From Phycisphaeraceae bacterium (GTDB lineage Bacteria > Planctomycetota > Phycisphaerae > Phycisphaerales > UBA1924): a stretch of 64,000 nucleotides of DNA. Shown here piece by piece: positions 33,526 to 43,628 of this stretch (within the stretch, counting starts at the first letter, position 1; every line of letters begins with the position of its first letter). Where the stretch lies: positions 2,948,928 to 3,012,927 of the forward strand of contig JAHBXH010000001.1 in assembly GCA_019636555.1 (NCBI GenBank), written 5' to 3'. Under the pieces are notes generated by a model. The model had not been told where the DNA came from, made no database searches, and saw only the letters and a program-made list of their open reading frames with translations. A program made the position numbers and the translations under genes.

Positions 33526-36384
33526 ATGGCATTCCAGGACCCCTTCAAGTCCAAAGCATCGCTCAAGACCAAGCACGGCACGTACTCCTACTACAACCTG
33601 AACGCTCTCAAACAGGCCGGCATCGGGCACGTGGACAAATTGCCTTATTCGATCCGCGTGCTGCTCGAATCGATGCTGCGGAACCTCGACGGCTTTGTGG
33701 TCACCGCCGACGATGTTTCCGGTCTTGCGAACTGGAACGCCAAGAGCCCGGCGAAAGAAGAAATCCCCTTTATGCCGGGGCGCGTCGTGCTGCAGGATTT
33801 CACCGGCGTGCCATGCGTTGTGGATCTTGCCGCGATGCGCGACGCCATGAAATCGATGGGCGGCGATCCGAATCTGATCAACCCGCTCGTCAAGTGCGAT
33901 CTCGTCATCGATCACAGCGTGCAGGTCGATGCGTTCGGCCCCCCCACTTCGCTGGGAACCGCGCTGACCGTCAACGCCAACAAGGAATTCGAACGTAACG
34001 GCGAGCGCTACGAATTCCTGAAGTGGGGCCAGCAGTCGCTCAATAACTTCACCTGCGTGCCGCCGGCGACCGGAATCGTGCACCAGGTCAATCTCGAATA
34101 CCTCGCGACCTGCGTCCTCACCAAACAGCAAGACGGCGAGACCGTGGTGTACCCGGACTCCTGTGTCGGAACGGACAGCCACACGACCATGGAGAACGGC
34201 CTTGGCGTCGTCGGCTGGGGCGTGGGGGGCATCGAGGCCGAGGCCGTCATGCTCGGCCAGCCGATCTACATGCTCACGCCCGAGGTGATCGGATTCCGCC
34301 TGAAAGGCAAATTGCCCGAGGGCACCACCGCGACCGATCTGGTCCTCACCGTCACGCAGATCCTCCGCAAGAAGGGTGTCGTCGACAAGTTCGTCGAGTT
34401 CTTTGGTGACGGGCTCGCGGCACTCTCCGTTCCCGATCGCGCCACGATCGCGAACATGGCGCCTGAATACGGTGCGACGATGGGCTTCTTCCCCATCGAT
34501 CAGGCCACGCTCGATTACTTGCGATTCACCGGGCGCGACGAGGCAACCGTGGCGCTGGTCGAAGAATACTGCAAGGCGAACGGATTGTTCTGGACCAAGG
34601 GAAGCGCCGAGCCCGAATTCACCGACGTCGCCGAGCTCGATCTCTCGACCGTTCAGCCCTCGCTCGCCGGACCCAAGCGCCCGCAAGATCGCGTTCTGCT
34701 CAAAGACGTCAAAACCGCGTGGAACAAGGAACTCGTCGATAGCTTCGGCAAGAAGGCCCCGGCCGAATCGGTCAACGTTTCACGCTGGATCGACGAGGGC
34801 GGAAACGCCGCGAAGCCCGCGAACGCGGCGGACCCGTCCGGCGCGCCCGACCCGGGCTGCATCGGCGTTGATGTCAAGCTCGACAACAAGTCTTTCCAGT
34901 TGCATCACGGCGATGTGGTGATCGCCGCGATCACGAGCTGCACGAATACGAGCAATCCCGACGTCTTGATCGCCGCGGGCCTCGTTGCTCGCAAGGCTCG
35001 AGCGCTCGGCCTCACCCGCAAGCCGTGGGTCAAAACTTCGCTCGCCCCGGGTTCCAAAGTTGTCACCGAGTATCTCAACAAGGCCAATCTGTCCGCCGAT
35101 CTCGAGTCGATTGGCTTCTACACCGTCGGCTACGGCTGTACGACCTGCATCGGAAACTCCGGCCCGCTTCCGGACGCAATCGAGAGCGCGATCAAGGGCG
35201 GCGATCTGATCGTCGCCAGCGTGCTCAGCGGCAACCGCAACTTCGAAGGTCGCGTGCACCCGAACGTCAAGGCGAATTACCTCGCCAGTCCGCCCTTGTG
35301 CGTGGCGTACGCGATTGCCGGCAGCGTTGCCATCGATCTCGCGACCGAAGCGATCGGCCGAAGCAAGGACGGAAAGTCCATCTACCTGAAAGACATCTGG
35401 CCGACGTGGAAGGAAGTGCAAGAGCTGAAGAGCCAGTGCCTCAGCCCGGAGCAATTCCGCAAGCAGTACGCAAATGTCTTTACCGGCAACGAGCAGTGGA
35501 ACAAGGTCCCGGTTTCCAAGAGCGACTCGTATAAGTGGAACGACAAATCGACGTACATCCACAAGCCGCCTTTCTTCGAAGGCATGAAGCCGACCCCCAC
35601 TCCTCCGAAGGCGATCAAGGGCGCACGTGTGCTGGCGTACGTCGGCGACTCGATCACGACCGACCACATCAGCCCGGCCGGCGACATCGCGGAGAATTCT
35701 CCGGCCGGTGAGTATCTGAAGGGACTTGGCATCCGCAAGGCCGACTTCAATACCTACGGAACTCGCCGCGGCAACGACCTCGTCATGACCCGCGGCACCT
35801 ACGCGAACATCCGCGTCAAGAACAAGATTGCGGTCGATCCGGCCACCAACAAGATCAAGGAAGGCGGCTGGACGCGCGACATGTCGAAATCGGGCGGCGG
35901 CAAGATTTCGTTCATCTACGACGCCGCGATGAACTATCGAAAGGAAGGCACGCCTCTCGTCGTGCTCGCCGGCAAGGACTACGGCATGGGTTCGAGCCGC
36001 GACTGGGCGGCCAAGGGAACGCTCGAACTCGGCGTCAAAGCCGTGATCAGCGAATCCTTTGAGCGCATCCATCGGAGCAATCTTGTCGGCATGGGCGTTC
36101 TGCCTCTCAACTTTGTTGAGGGCCAAACCGCCGAGTCACTTGGGCTCAAGGGCGATGAGACGTTCGACATCGACCTGCACGTGAGCGTTGAAGGACTCGT
36201 GGAGCCGCGCTGCGAGGTGAAGGTCACCGCGAACAAACCCGACGGGAGGAAGGTGGCTTTCACGACGCGCTGCCGCATCGATACACCGGTCGAAGCGGAG
36301 TACTACCGCAACGGCGGCGTTCTGCACACCGTTCTTCGTCGATTGCTGAACGACAGCAAATCCAAGAAGCCGGCGATGGTGTGA
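33526..36384 (+). CDS. acnA: Aconitate hydratase A
   Basis: Aconitase isomerises citrate and isocitrate in the TCA cycle using a [4Fe-4S] cluster. The 952-residue protein has the AcnA domain order; cluster cysteines are in [12 protein letters not shown] (near 471) and [12 protein letters not shown] (near 537 and 540). Swivel-domain signatures include [32 protein letters not shown] and [16 protein letters not shown]. Length is slightly above the usual 890-900 because of an insert at about residues 415-450. The last base of its stop starts the thioesterase gene (TGATG). Confidence 0.96.
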   Translation: MAFQDPFKSKASLKTKHGTYSYYNLNALKQAGIGHVDKLPYSIRVLLESMLRNLDGFVVTADDVSGLANWNAKSPAKEEIPFMPGRVVLQDFTGVPCVVDLAAMRDAMKSMGGDPNLINPLVKCDLVIDHSVQVDAFGPPTSLGTALTVNANKEFERNGERYEFLKWGQQSLNNFTCVPPATGIVHQVNLEYLATCVLTKQQDGETVVYPDSCVGTDSHTTMENGLGVVGWGVGGIEAEAVMLGQPIYMLTPEVIGFRLKGKLPEGTTATDLVLTVTQILRKKGVVDKFVEFFGDGLAALSVPDRATIANMAPEYGATMGFFPIDQATLDYLRFTGRDEATVALVEEYCKANGLFWTKGSAEPEFTDVAELDLSTVQPSLAGPKRPQDRVLLKDVKTAWNKELVDSFGKKAPAESVNVSRWIDEGGNAAKPANAADPSGAPDPGCIGVDVKLDNKSFQLHHGDVVIAAITSCTNTSNPDVLIAAGLVARKARALGLTRKPWVKTSLAPGSKVVTEYLNKANLSADLESIGFYTVGYGCTTCIGNSGPLPDAIESAIKGGDLIVASVLSGNRNFEGRVHPNVKANYLASPPLCVAYAIAGSVAIDLATEAIGRSKDGKSIYLKDIWPTWKEVQELKSQCLSPEQFRKQYANVFTGNEQWNKVPVSKSDSYKWNDKSTYIHKPPFFEGMKPTPTPPKAIKGARVLAYVGDSITTDHISPAGDIAENSPAGEYLKGLGIRKADFNTYGTRRGNDLVMTRGTYANIRVKNKIAVDPATNKIKEGGWTRDMSKSGGGKISFIYDAAMNYRKEGTPLVVLAGKDYGMGSSRDWAAKGTLELGVKAVISESFERIHRSNLVGMGVLPLNFVEGQTAESLGLKGDETFDIDLHVSVEGLVEPRCEVKVTANKPDGRKVAFTTRCRIDTPVEAEYYRNGGVLHTVLRRLLNDSKSKKPAMV

Positions 36385-36833
36385 TGACAGCCGAACTCCG
36401 AGCCGATCTCGCTCATCCGGCGCACACGTCGATCGAAATACCGATCGCGTGGGGCGAAATGGATGCGCTGGGCCACGTCAACAACGTGGTCTTTTTCCGC
36501 TACATCGAAACGGCGCGGATCGATTTCCTGCGGAAAGCGGGCTGCCACGCGCTACGCGATCAGACCGGCGTCGGATTCATACTGCAATTCGTGGAAATGC
36601 GGTTCCGTCAACCGCTCGTCTTTCCCGACACGATCCGCATCGATTCAAAGCTCGAATCGATCGAAGAAGATCGGTTCACGCTCGCGCACGCGATCGTCAG
36701 CGGCAAAACCCGCGAAGTCGCTGCGGTCGCTCGCGGAACCATCGTGTCGTACGACTACAAAGCCTCGTCGAAGGTTGGGATGCCGCCGACGATTCGGAGT
36801 GCGATCCTGGGAATGGAAGGCCGTGCGCGATAG
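36384..36833 (+). CDS. Thioesterase (YbgC/4HBT hot-dog family)
   Basis: The 149-residue protein has the hot-dog signature IAWGEMDALGHVNNVVFFRYIETARIDF, with the Asp residue of the YbgC-like catalytic site (D in EMDALGH). 4HBT enzymes hydrolyse acyl-CoA or acyl-ACP thioesters. It is translationally coupled to acnA through a TGATG overlap; GTG at 36381 is an alternative start. The link to acnA may be only transcriptional. Confidence 0.87.
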   Translation: MTAELRADLAHPAHTSIEIPIAWGEMDALGHVNNVVFFRYIETARIDFLRKAGCHALRDQTGVGFILQFVEMRFRQPLVFPDTIRIDSKLESIEEDRFTLAHAIVSGKTREVAAVARGTIVSYDYKASSKVGMPPTIRSAILGMEGRAR

Positions 36834-36875
36834 TCGCGTTGCCCGGTGCGCGAGAAATCCCGGTCGGAGTCTAGA

Positions 36876-38582
36876 TTACTTCGACGCCGGGGTGGCAGCG
36901 CTCCTGGCGATTTGTGCGTTGATCGCCTCCATGCACGGATCTCTGTTTTCCGCGAAGTCTTTGAAGGACAATTCCGCCGCGATCTGGGGCTGGACCCATG
37001 TGCGCCGATCGGTTGAATCAAGAATCTGCCAGTACCGCGACGAGCAATGGATGCGCAGCTTGCTGTACGGCAGCAGCACGTAAGTGCTTTCGCCGACGAA
37101 CTGGGGGCGTGAGCCGGTGGGTTCGCCCACGAATGTCGCGTTGGTGAACTTCTCGAGCATGTTCACGGTGTTCTGCGCCGCGGAAAAGGTGTTCCGCCCG
37201 ATGATGACAAAGAGCTTGCCGTGCTGATTCAGTTTCTCGTTGCGAATGACGGATTCGACGAACGGTCCGACGAGCCCGGTGTTCCCGCCGCCGTTGAACC
37301 GCATGTCGATGATGAGGTATTCCGGCGACTTCTCCTCGATGAGGCTGTTCATTGATTCGATGACGTGCCGGAAGGGTTCGTTCTCGTTTCCGGAGACGGC
37401 CTGAAAGCCGAAGTAGACGGCGTTGAGATCATCCAGATACTTCAGCGTGAGCGGCGTCTCCAGATCCTGCTGATACAGCGGCGCCCGTACATTCGCTCCT
37501 GCGTTCGCATAGATATAACCCTTGCGGAAGAGCCGCGATTTCCCGAATCCGTCTCGGGCCATCGGGCGCGGTGCGATTCGGATCGCCTTCTCGCTGCCGT
37601 CGGCGAGGCGGAGGGTGTATTCGATGTCACCCTCCCCGGTTGCCCCGATCTCCTGCAGTGCCGCAGGCTGGAGCAATCTGGCCGGCACCGAATACAGGTA
37701 CCCCATGTCGTTGTCCACGGAGCAGAATTGGCGTAACTTTGTCGCCACATCTTCCACGCCCATCGTTCCGACTCGTGTGATCTTCGCTCCGACAGTCTCC
37801 TTCAGATCTTCCGGAGCCCCGATCACGTAGATCCCCTCCGGGAACGCCCAGAGATGGAGCGGGATCCGGTTCAACGCTTTTTCGCCTTCGGCGTACGCCG
37901 CGAGAGTTGTGTGCCCGTCCCCCACCATCGCGAGCAGCCGTGAGATCCTCGCGCGCAGCCTGTCCTCGCTCACACCGGACGCCGCGGCGCTCTTGAGAGC
38001 CTCGATCTCCGCAAGGAATTTTTCCTTTGAGACATTCGCGTAGAGATTCCAATGCATCTGCTTCATCCGCCTCGCCAGAAAATCGAAGTCCCACGCCCAT
38101 CTCTTCGCCGGATCACTCTCTTCCGGCGGGTTGAGCCCCGTGAGCGCAACGAATCGCGGGTCCTTGCGGAGCGAATTCAGATCGTCGTCGGCCGCCAAAG
38201 TTTCCTGATCCGCGTAGCGGTTCTCGAATGCCTTTGTGAGCCACTCGATCGCCTGATCGCTCTTGCCCTGCAGCGCGTACGCGCAGGCGATGTTGTACGA
38301 CTCGGATTCTGGCCGGAACCCCAGCTCGAGCGCCTTCAGCCCCGCTTGAATCGACCCTTCCAGATCCCCCGCCATGTGCAGCGCGTAGGCGTAGTTCGAC
38401 CACGCGGAACCGTCGAATCGGTTGGTCTTGAGGTACGCTTCATACTCCACGACCGATTGGGCGTACTGCTTGGCGCGCAGGAGCTCACCCGCGTGCGGCG
38501 CGGTCGGTGGCGGAAACGCCGAGACGGAATACGTGACGAGAGATGCACACGCGGCGACGAAGCGGGTCGTACAGGTTTGCAT
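36876..38582 (-). CDS. Secreted S41 family (C-terminal-processing) peptidase with TPR-like N-terminus
   Basis: After a signal peptide (about 22 residues), residues of about 30-125 form TPR-like helical repeats (WSNYAYALHMAGDLEGSIQAGLKALELG, spread over two repeats). The S41 domain follows, with IIDMRFNGGGNTGL, the Ser in RNTFSAAQNT, and FVGEPTGSRP. A PDZ domain is not evident between them, which is unusual for CtpA-type proteins. It likely degrades or trims substrates outside the cytoplasm; target unknown. The gene converges on the thioesterase gene. Confidence 0.85.
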   Translation of the reverse strand: MQTCTTRFVAACASLVTYSVSAFPPPTAPHAGELLRAKQYAQSVVEYEAYLKTNRFDGSAWSNYAYALHMAGDLEGSIQAGLKALELGFRPESESYNIACAYALQGKSDQAIEWLTKAFENRYADQETLAADDDLNSLRKDPRFVALTGLNPPEESDPAKRWAWDFDFLARRMKQMHWNLYANVSKEKFLAEIEALKSAAASGVSEDRLRARISRLLAMVGDGHTTLAAYAEGEKALNRIPLHLWAFPEGIYVIGAPEDLKETVGAKITRVGTMGVEDVATKLRQFCSVDNDMGYLYSVPARLLQPAALQEIGATGEGDIEYTLRLADGSEKAIRIAPRPMARDGFGKSRLFRKGYIYANAGANVRAPLYQQDLETPLTLKYLDDLNAVYFGFQAVSGNENEPFRHVIESMNSLIEEKSPEYLIIDMRFNGGGNTGLVGPFVESVIRNEKLNQHGKLFVIIGRNTFSAAQNTVNMLEKFTNATFVGEPTGSRPQFVGESTYVLLPYSKLRIHCSSRYWQILDSTDRRTWVQPQIAAELSFKDFAENRDPCMEAINAQIARSAATPASK

Positions 38583-38698
38583 TGGCTGTCCTCGATGGAG
38601 GAGCCCGTTCGCGTCAAGCGGTCGGATCGCTCCTCACTCCAAATGATGCCGCAACGGAGCAAACCCTTCTTGAAGGCTGTTTGCGCTTCGCGGTTCAG

Positions 38699-39505
38699 CT
38701 ACCGCCGGGATTCGCGCCGGGCGCGTCCCGGGGTAGTGTTGTAGAACCGGCGGAACATCCGCGTCAGATGCGCCTGATCCGAGAATCCGCACTCTGCACT
38801 GATTTCTGAGAGAGGCGTCGAAGTTGTCAGCACCCGATCGAGCGCCCGGTCGGCCCGAACACACGCCGCAAATTCGCTGATCGTGCGCCCGCGAGTGCGG
38901 CGGAACTGTCGGCAGAGATGCGCCGGATGGACTCCGGCGTGATCCGCAAGCGTCTCGAGGCTGGGCGGCAAACCCTGCCGCTCCCGGACGATCTGCTCGA
39001 CGCTGTTCAGCCAGCGGGCTCTCCTCGAAGAAAGGTGCTGTATGCAGCTGAGCGAATCGAGAATCGTGGTGACCGCCTCTTCAACGACAAAGGGCGCGAG
39101 CGGATCGGTCGAAGACATGGCGAGTTGGAGCGCGCCGACCGCGTGGAGCGCACCTCCCGCGAATCGATAGAGCACGGGGCTGGTGCGCAGATCGGTGGCA
39201 ACTCGATCGAGCCAGGGCCCCGGCAGTTCGATGTTCAGCGCTTCGGCACCTGCGTTCGAGACGTGATCGCGATGCGACTCGGCGGCACGATTGAACACAA
39301 CGCAGCCCCGGACGCAGACATGATCCTCGTGCAGCGCGCGTTCGATGGCCACGCCGCGGAGCGACACGAGCAGGTACGCCTGTTCGTGACAATGCGTCGG
39401 GAGCACCGTCCCCGGCGCATAGCGCGTCGCTGTCACCCGGAAATCGCCGAAGGTGCGGACTTGCGTCGTTTCGCCGAAGTACTTGCCTGAACTGAGCCGG
39501 ATCAT
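38699..39505 (-). CDS. AraC family transcriptional regulator
   Basis: The 268-residue protein has an N-terminal cupin-like sensor (THCHEQAYLLVSLRG) and a C-terminal two-HTH DNA-binding domain of about 100 residues, with LETLADHAGVHPAHLCRQFRRTRG and LSEISAECGFSDQAHLTRMFRRFYNTTPGRARR, as in AraC/XylS proteins. The regulated genes are not evident; the S41 gene lies downstream on the same strand and the kinase gene upstream. Confidence 0.9.
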   Translation of the reverse strand: MIRLSSGKYFGETTQVRTFGDFRVTATRYAPGTVLPTHCHEQAYLLVSLRGVAIERALHEDHVCVRGCVVFNRAAESHRDHVSNAGAEALNIELPGPWLDRVATDLRTSPVLYRFAGGALHAVGALQLAMSSTDPLAPFVVEEAVTTILDSLSCIQHLSSRRARWLNSVEQIVRERQGLPPSLETLADHAGVHPAHLCRQFRRTRGRTISEFAACVRADRALDRVLTTSTPLSEISAECGFSDQAHLTRMFRRFYNTTPGRARRESRR

Positions 39506-39554
39506 CGTCGCTTATTCATACCGGTTCGCCAGCTTCTCGGTGCATCGTTTCGGC

Positions 39555-42218
39555 CTACCGGGAGGCGGAGGGGGGGAGCGCCAATCCGTGTTTCTTTGAC
39601 TCGCGAGCCAGGATTTCGATCCGCTCCTGCGACTTCAACACCCGAGGATGTCCATCCTTGAAGAAAGCCAGCAGCACCGCATGGCTTTCGGCAAGCTCTT
39701 TCGCTGCTTGTTCGTAGCGTCCCGCTTCGGTCAGGCACTGACCGTAGTTGTTTCGATAAATGGCGAGCGCCCAGTGGTCTTCGGGAAGCTTGCCCCGACA
39801 GCCGGCCAGCAATTCTTCGTAAAGACCGAGCGCTTCGTCGAAGCGTTCCTGCGCCTGGAGCAGCATCGCGAGGTTGTTGTATTGGTTCCAGGAATCGGCA
39901 TCCATCTGCCCGCTCTCCTTGCGGAGTGCAAGGATGCGCCGGTAGAGGGCTTCCGCCTCGGCGGGCTTTTTCGATTCTTCCAGCACATAGGCCAAATTGC
40001 CCATCGTGCTCAGAGTTTTCTGGTGGGTTTCACCCAGCGTCCTGACCTGCGCTTCGGCGACTTGACGGAGGAGGGGTTCGGCTTCGGCCACGCGGCCCAC
40101 TCCCACCAAGCCGACGGCGAGATTGCCCTTTGACACCAGCACGCTCGGATGATCGGGCTGAAGATGTTTCAGTCGCATCGCGAGCACCTGTTGCAGGAGT
40201 GCCAGCGCCTCTTCCTTTTTGCCCTGGCGCTGCAGCACGGACGTGAGCGAATTGAGCGTGTAGGCGACCAGCAGATGGTCCTTGCCGTAGGTCGCTTCGC
40301 GAAGAACTGCCGTCTCGCGAAGCAGGCGCTCGGCCTCATCGAGCTTTCCGAGGGCCGACAAGGACGTTCCAAAGTTGTGCATTGCCTGCTGCACTTCGCG
40401 GTCAGAGTCTCCCAGCCTCGGGCGGAGAACCGAGAGCCCGGCACGAAAAAAATTCTCGGCGTCGGTCAATTCGCCGCGCTCGATCAGGACGCGACCGAGT
40501 TCACAGCGCACACGAGCCGCTTCAAGAGAATCCTCCCCGTGATTGCGAACGACGACCGGCAGAATCCGCTTTGTGAGTTCTTCTGCGTCTTCAGTGCGCC
40601 CGGCGTCGGCATATGCAAAGGCGAGGTTGCGGCGCGCATCGAGCGTGCGGTCGTCCGCTTCTCCGAATTCGCGCACGGCAACTTCGCAGGCACGTTCCAT
40701 CTGCGGAATAGCTTCTTTGTATTTCCCCATGCCGCGAAACGTTCCGGCGATCGTCACTCGCACCGGTACTTCGACTGTCGGAGGCGGAGTCGTCAATTCG
40801 AGCTCTTCGATCGCGCTCGCCAGCAATTGCTGCACGGAAACGTCGCCGCTGCCGTCGCTTTCGGGATTCGCCCCTTCGAGCATTCGGGTCAAAAAGAGGT
40901 TGACGGCCCGGGCGGTCTGCGCCTCTCGCTCCGCGATCTGTTTCTGCTTTTCGAGCGCGACGCCCCGCACCTCCGCGAGCCTCCGGCCCCGCATGGCTTC
41001 GGCCGCCTGCCAGGTCGTCCCCACCACTCCCCCGAGCAGCGCCAGCACGGCGATGGTCGCGCCGGTGACGAGCGCCCGATTCCGCCGCACGAACTTGCGG
41101 ACTTTGTACGCGCGGCTCGGCGGGCGCGCGAGGATCGGTTCGTCCCTCAGAAACCGCCCGATGTCGGCCGAAAGATCAGACGCGCTCTGATAGCGCCGCG
41201 TTCGATCCTTCTCCATCGACTTCGAAACAATCGTCGCCAGATCGGCGGGAATGGTGCGGTCGATCGAGTTGAGCGAGGGCGCGTCGGACTCCGAGATGAT
41301 GCGGACTGCTTCGGGCAGCGTGTGGGTCTCGAGCGCGTGGGGCAACTTGCCGCTCAAGAGTTCGAACAGAATCACGCCGAGCGTGTAGACGTCCGAGCGG
41401 ACATCCACCCCGGACGGATCGCCGATCTGCTCCGGGCTCATGTACGGCAGCGTTCCAACAAGTGTCCCCGCCTCCGTCCTCATTGTCGCGGCGGGCGACT
41501 GCGCCGAATCATCCGCGGCCCGCGCGATCCCGAAATCCAGGATCTTCGGTTGCCCGGACGCCGTGACGAGGATGTTGCTCGGCTTCAAATCCCGATGGAT
41601 CACGCCTTTCTGGTGAGCGTGCTGCACGGCGTCACAAATCTTCTGAAAGAGCTCGAGCCTTTGCTTCAAGGAGAGATGCCGCTCGAAGGCGTAATGCGTG
41701 AGCGGCTTTCCTTCAACAAGTTCCATCGCGAAGAAAGGTTGCGCGCCGGCTTCCGACTCGTGCGTCGCAGCCTCGTAGATCTGCGCGATGCCCGCGTGCT
41801 GCAGGCGCGCCAGCACCTCCGACTCGTGCTCGAAACGGCGGAGCAGGCGGGGAGTCAGAAGCCCGGGTCGGATGACCTTGAGCGCCACGGTCCGCCGCGG
41901 CCGATCCTGTTCGGCGAGATACACCACGCCCATCCCGCCCTCGCCCAGAATGCGCCGGATGCTGTAGCGCCCGACGCGCTCCGGCGACTTGGCGCTCGAA
42001 ATCGGCGGAACGATCTCGTCCGCTGTCCCATCGAGTGTCTGTTGCTGATCCTGCCGGAGCAGCATCATCTCGACACGAGATCGCAGCACCCGATCGCCGT
42101 CACATTCGGACTCGAGCAGCGACCGGCGCCGTTCCTTCGGCGCAGAGGCAACTTTCCGGGCTATTTCCCGGACCCGGGTAATGGACGCATGCGGGATGTC
42201 GTTCGGATTCTCTTCCAA
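39555..42218 (-). CDS. Membrane Ser/Thr protein kinase with periplasmic TPR repeats
   Basis: An 887-residue PknB-type kinase: GEGGMGVVYLA loop at 92-102, Lys114 (VALK), HRDLKPSNI with catalytic D210, DFG at 228-230. A juxtamembrane basic stretch leads to one membrane helix (about residues 385-405), then a long C-terminal block of tetratricopeptide repeats (about 470-870). The first 80 residues resemble the short lead of planctomycete kinases. An ECF sigma gene usually sits beside such kinases; here the neighbour upstream is a small divergent membrane protein gene instead. Confidence 0.92.
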   Translation of the reverse strand: MEENPNDIPHASITRVREIARKVASAPKERRRSLLESECDGDRVLRSRVEMMLLRQDQQQTLDGTADEIVPPISSAKSPERVGRYSIRRILGEGGMGVVYLAEQDRPRRTVALKVIRPGLLTPRLLRRFEHESEVLARLQHAGIAQIYEAATHESEAGAQPFFAMELVEGKPLTHYAFERHLSLKQRLELFQKICDAVQHAHQKGVIHRDLKPSNILVTASGQPKILDFGIARAADDSAQSPAATMRTEAGTLVGTLPYMSPEQIGDPSGVDVRSDVYTLGVILFELLSGKLPHALETHTLPEAVRIISESDAPSLNSIDRTIPADLATIVSKSMEKDRTRRYQSASDLSADIGRFLRDEPILARPPSRAYKVRKFVRRNRALVTGATIAVLALLGGVVGTTWQAAEAMRGRRLAEVRGVALEKQKQIAEREAQTARAVNLFLTRMLEGANPESDGSGDVSVQQLLASAIEELELTTPPPTVEVPVRVTIAGTFRGMGKYKEAIPQMERACEVAVREFGEADDRTLDARRNLAFAYADAGRTEDAEELTKRILPVVVRNHGEDSLEAARVRCELGRVLIERGELTDAENFFRAGLSVLRPRLGDSDREVQQAMHNFGTSLSALGKLDEAERLLRETAVLREATYGKDHLLVAYTLNSLTSVLQRQGKKEEALALLQQVLAMRLKHLQPDHPSVLVSKGNLAVGLVGVGRVAEAEPLLRQVAEAQVRTLGETHQKTLSTMGNLAYVLEESKKPAEAEALYRRILALRKESGQMDADSWNQYNNLAMLLQAQERFDEALGLYEELLAGCRGKLPEDHWALAIYRNNYGQCLTEAGRYEQAAKELAESHAVLLAFFKDGHPRVLKSQERIEILARESKKHGLALPPSASR

Positions 42219-42382
42219 ACCGAGCCCATTTCCGGACTTACATCAATCTTGCAGGCACGACTCCGCCCATTCTGACACACAAGTGGCGCGAAAGCCAGTT
42301 GAATCCTGAGCTTGATAACCGCGGCAGGGCAACCGCTCGATCGGATCGGCACACCGCGGCGCACCGCCAAGAATCGCCCCGC

Positions 42383-42862
42383 ATGAACCCGAATTTCCAA
42401 CTCGCGGCGATCATCCTCCAGACGATCTCCTCGCTCTCGATCGCGGGCGGTCTGATCTTCGCGGCATTTCAGTTCTACTACGCGCGAAAGGCCCAGCACG
42501 TGGCCAACTTCACGAAGCTCGTGGAGTTGCAGATGTCGCTGCGCCGGATGCGCGTGGATAACCCGCAGCTCGCCCATGTCTACAAGGACGACGTGCGGAA
42601 TCTGAAGGGCGAAGAAGAAATCAGGCAGTATTTTTTCAACCTGATGCAGTTGTCGCTCTTCGAGATCGCGTGGTACAGCCATCAGCACGGGCAGTTGTCG
42701 GACGAATACTTCGAATCGTGGGTGAAACGCTTCAGGGTCATCGCGGCGGAAGACTCATTCCGGCGAATGATGGCGAATCCCTCGATGAAGATCCTTCACG
42801 ACGAGTTCCAGGAGTACGCGCACACGTTCATATCCGAAGCGCGCGTCGCAAGAACGGCCTGA
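42383..42862 (+). CDS. Small single-pass membrane protein
   Basis: The 159-residue protein has one N-terminal membrane helix (about residues 5-27) followed by a basic stretch (YARKAQHV) and a soluble helical domain with conserved-looking aromatic and acidic residues (LMQLSLFEIAWYSHQHGQLSDEYFESW across two helices). I chose ATG at 42383. It is divergent from the Ser/Thr kinase gene, so it may share a promoter with it. I do not recognise a named function. Confidence 0.68.
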   Translation: MNPNFQLAAIILQTISSLSIAGGLIFAAFQFYYARKAQHVANFTKLVELQMSLRRMRVDNPQLAHVYKDDVRNLKGEEEIRQYFFNLMQLSLFEIAWYSHQHGQLSDEYFESWVKRFRVIAAEDSFRRMMANPSMKILHDEFQEYAHTFISEARVARTA

Positions 42863-42942
42863 ACCTTGGTTTTTCTGAGCCGCCGCAGATCATCGCGCCA
42901 CGGCGCTGTCATAAGAGTCGCAGGAAGAATTGCGGGCGGGAA

Positions 42943-43473
42943 TTACAGCCCGTCCTGATTCTTCGTCGTCACGATGTCATCCGAAAAGTCCACCGTGATC
43001 TCGATTCCATCGGTCTTCCATATCCAGCGGTCGCGTACCGGCGGACGGGACGCGACAACAGGCGCAGCTGCCAGAACGGAAGCCGACTTCCCCGAGGCTG
43101 CGGCAACCGAGCGCGCACCGGGAGATCCGGCGGGAACCGGCGCCGGATTGCCCTCCGCTTCGCGCTGAATCTGCTTATCGCGATTGGCGGCTTGCCCGGT
43201 GAGATCACCCAAGCCCTGCTTGATCTGATTCTGATTCTGGCGCTGCTGCGCGAACGTGATGTCCCCGAGCATGTCCTTCGCGAGCTTCGAAGCGCCGCCC
43301 TCAGTGATCTTTTCTCCCGGCCCCAAAATAGCCGTGACCTGATCAACCGTCATTCCAACCTGGATCTTTTCGTAGTTATCCCGCGTGAGCTTGTTTTCGC
43401 ACCCCATGATCAGGAACGAAAAAACGCCCATCGCAAAAAGCCGCAGAATCGAGACTTGCCGGTTGGTTTTCAT
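42943..43473 (-). CDS. Lipoprotein with BamE/SmpA-like domain
   Basis: The 176-residue protein has a lipobox (FLIMGC) and a first 60 mature residues of the SmpA/OmlA (BamE-like) type: NYEKIQVGMTVDQVTAILGPGE. A helical Gln/Asn-rich segment and a Pro/Ala-rich linker follow; the C-terminus (RWIWKTDGIEITVDF, then DDIVTTKNQDGL) resumes a beta strand pattern. A role in outer-membrane assembly is possible but unproven. It is divergent from the Bat-like operon. Confidence 0.7.
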   Translation of the reverse strand: MKTNRQVSILRLFAMGVFSFLIMGCENKLTRDNYEKIQVGMTVDQVTAILGPGEKITEGGASKLAKDMLGDITFAQQRQNQNQIKQGLGDLTGQAANRDKQIQREAEGNPAPVPAGSPGARSVAAASGKSASVLAAAPVVASRPPVRDRWIWKTDGIEITVDFSDDIVTTKNQDGL

Positions 43474-43628
43474 GACCGCTCCCACTGGTCCCATCGTACG
43501 AGAATACCGCATCCAGTTCCTGATACGAGCAGAAAGAGGGGTGCAGTCGCAGAAAGTTCGGTAAAACCAGCCACTCGGGCGGCTGGTGCGAACCGATAGG
43601 ATGGTCGTGCAGGGAGGCAATTGGACGC

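Noticed and set aside
33469-36126. Two long minus-strand frames opposite acnA
   Set aside because: GC-rich third positions keep the antisense frames open; their translations have no family motif and acnA is certain.
40149-42275. Plus-strand frame of 708 codons
   Set aside because: It is antisense to the Ser/Thr kinase; the translation is Arg/His-rich without domains.
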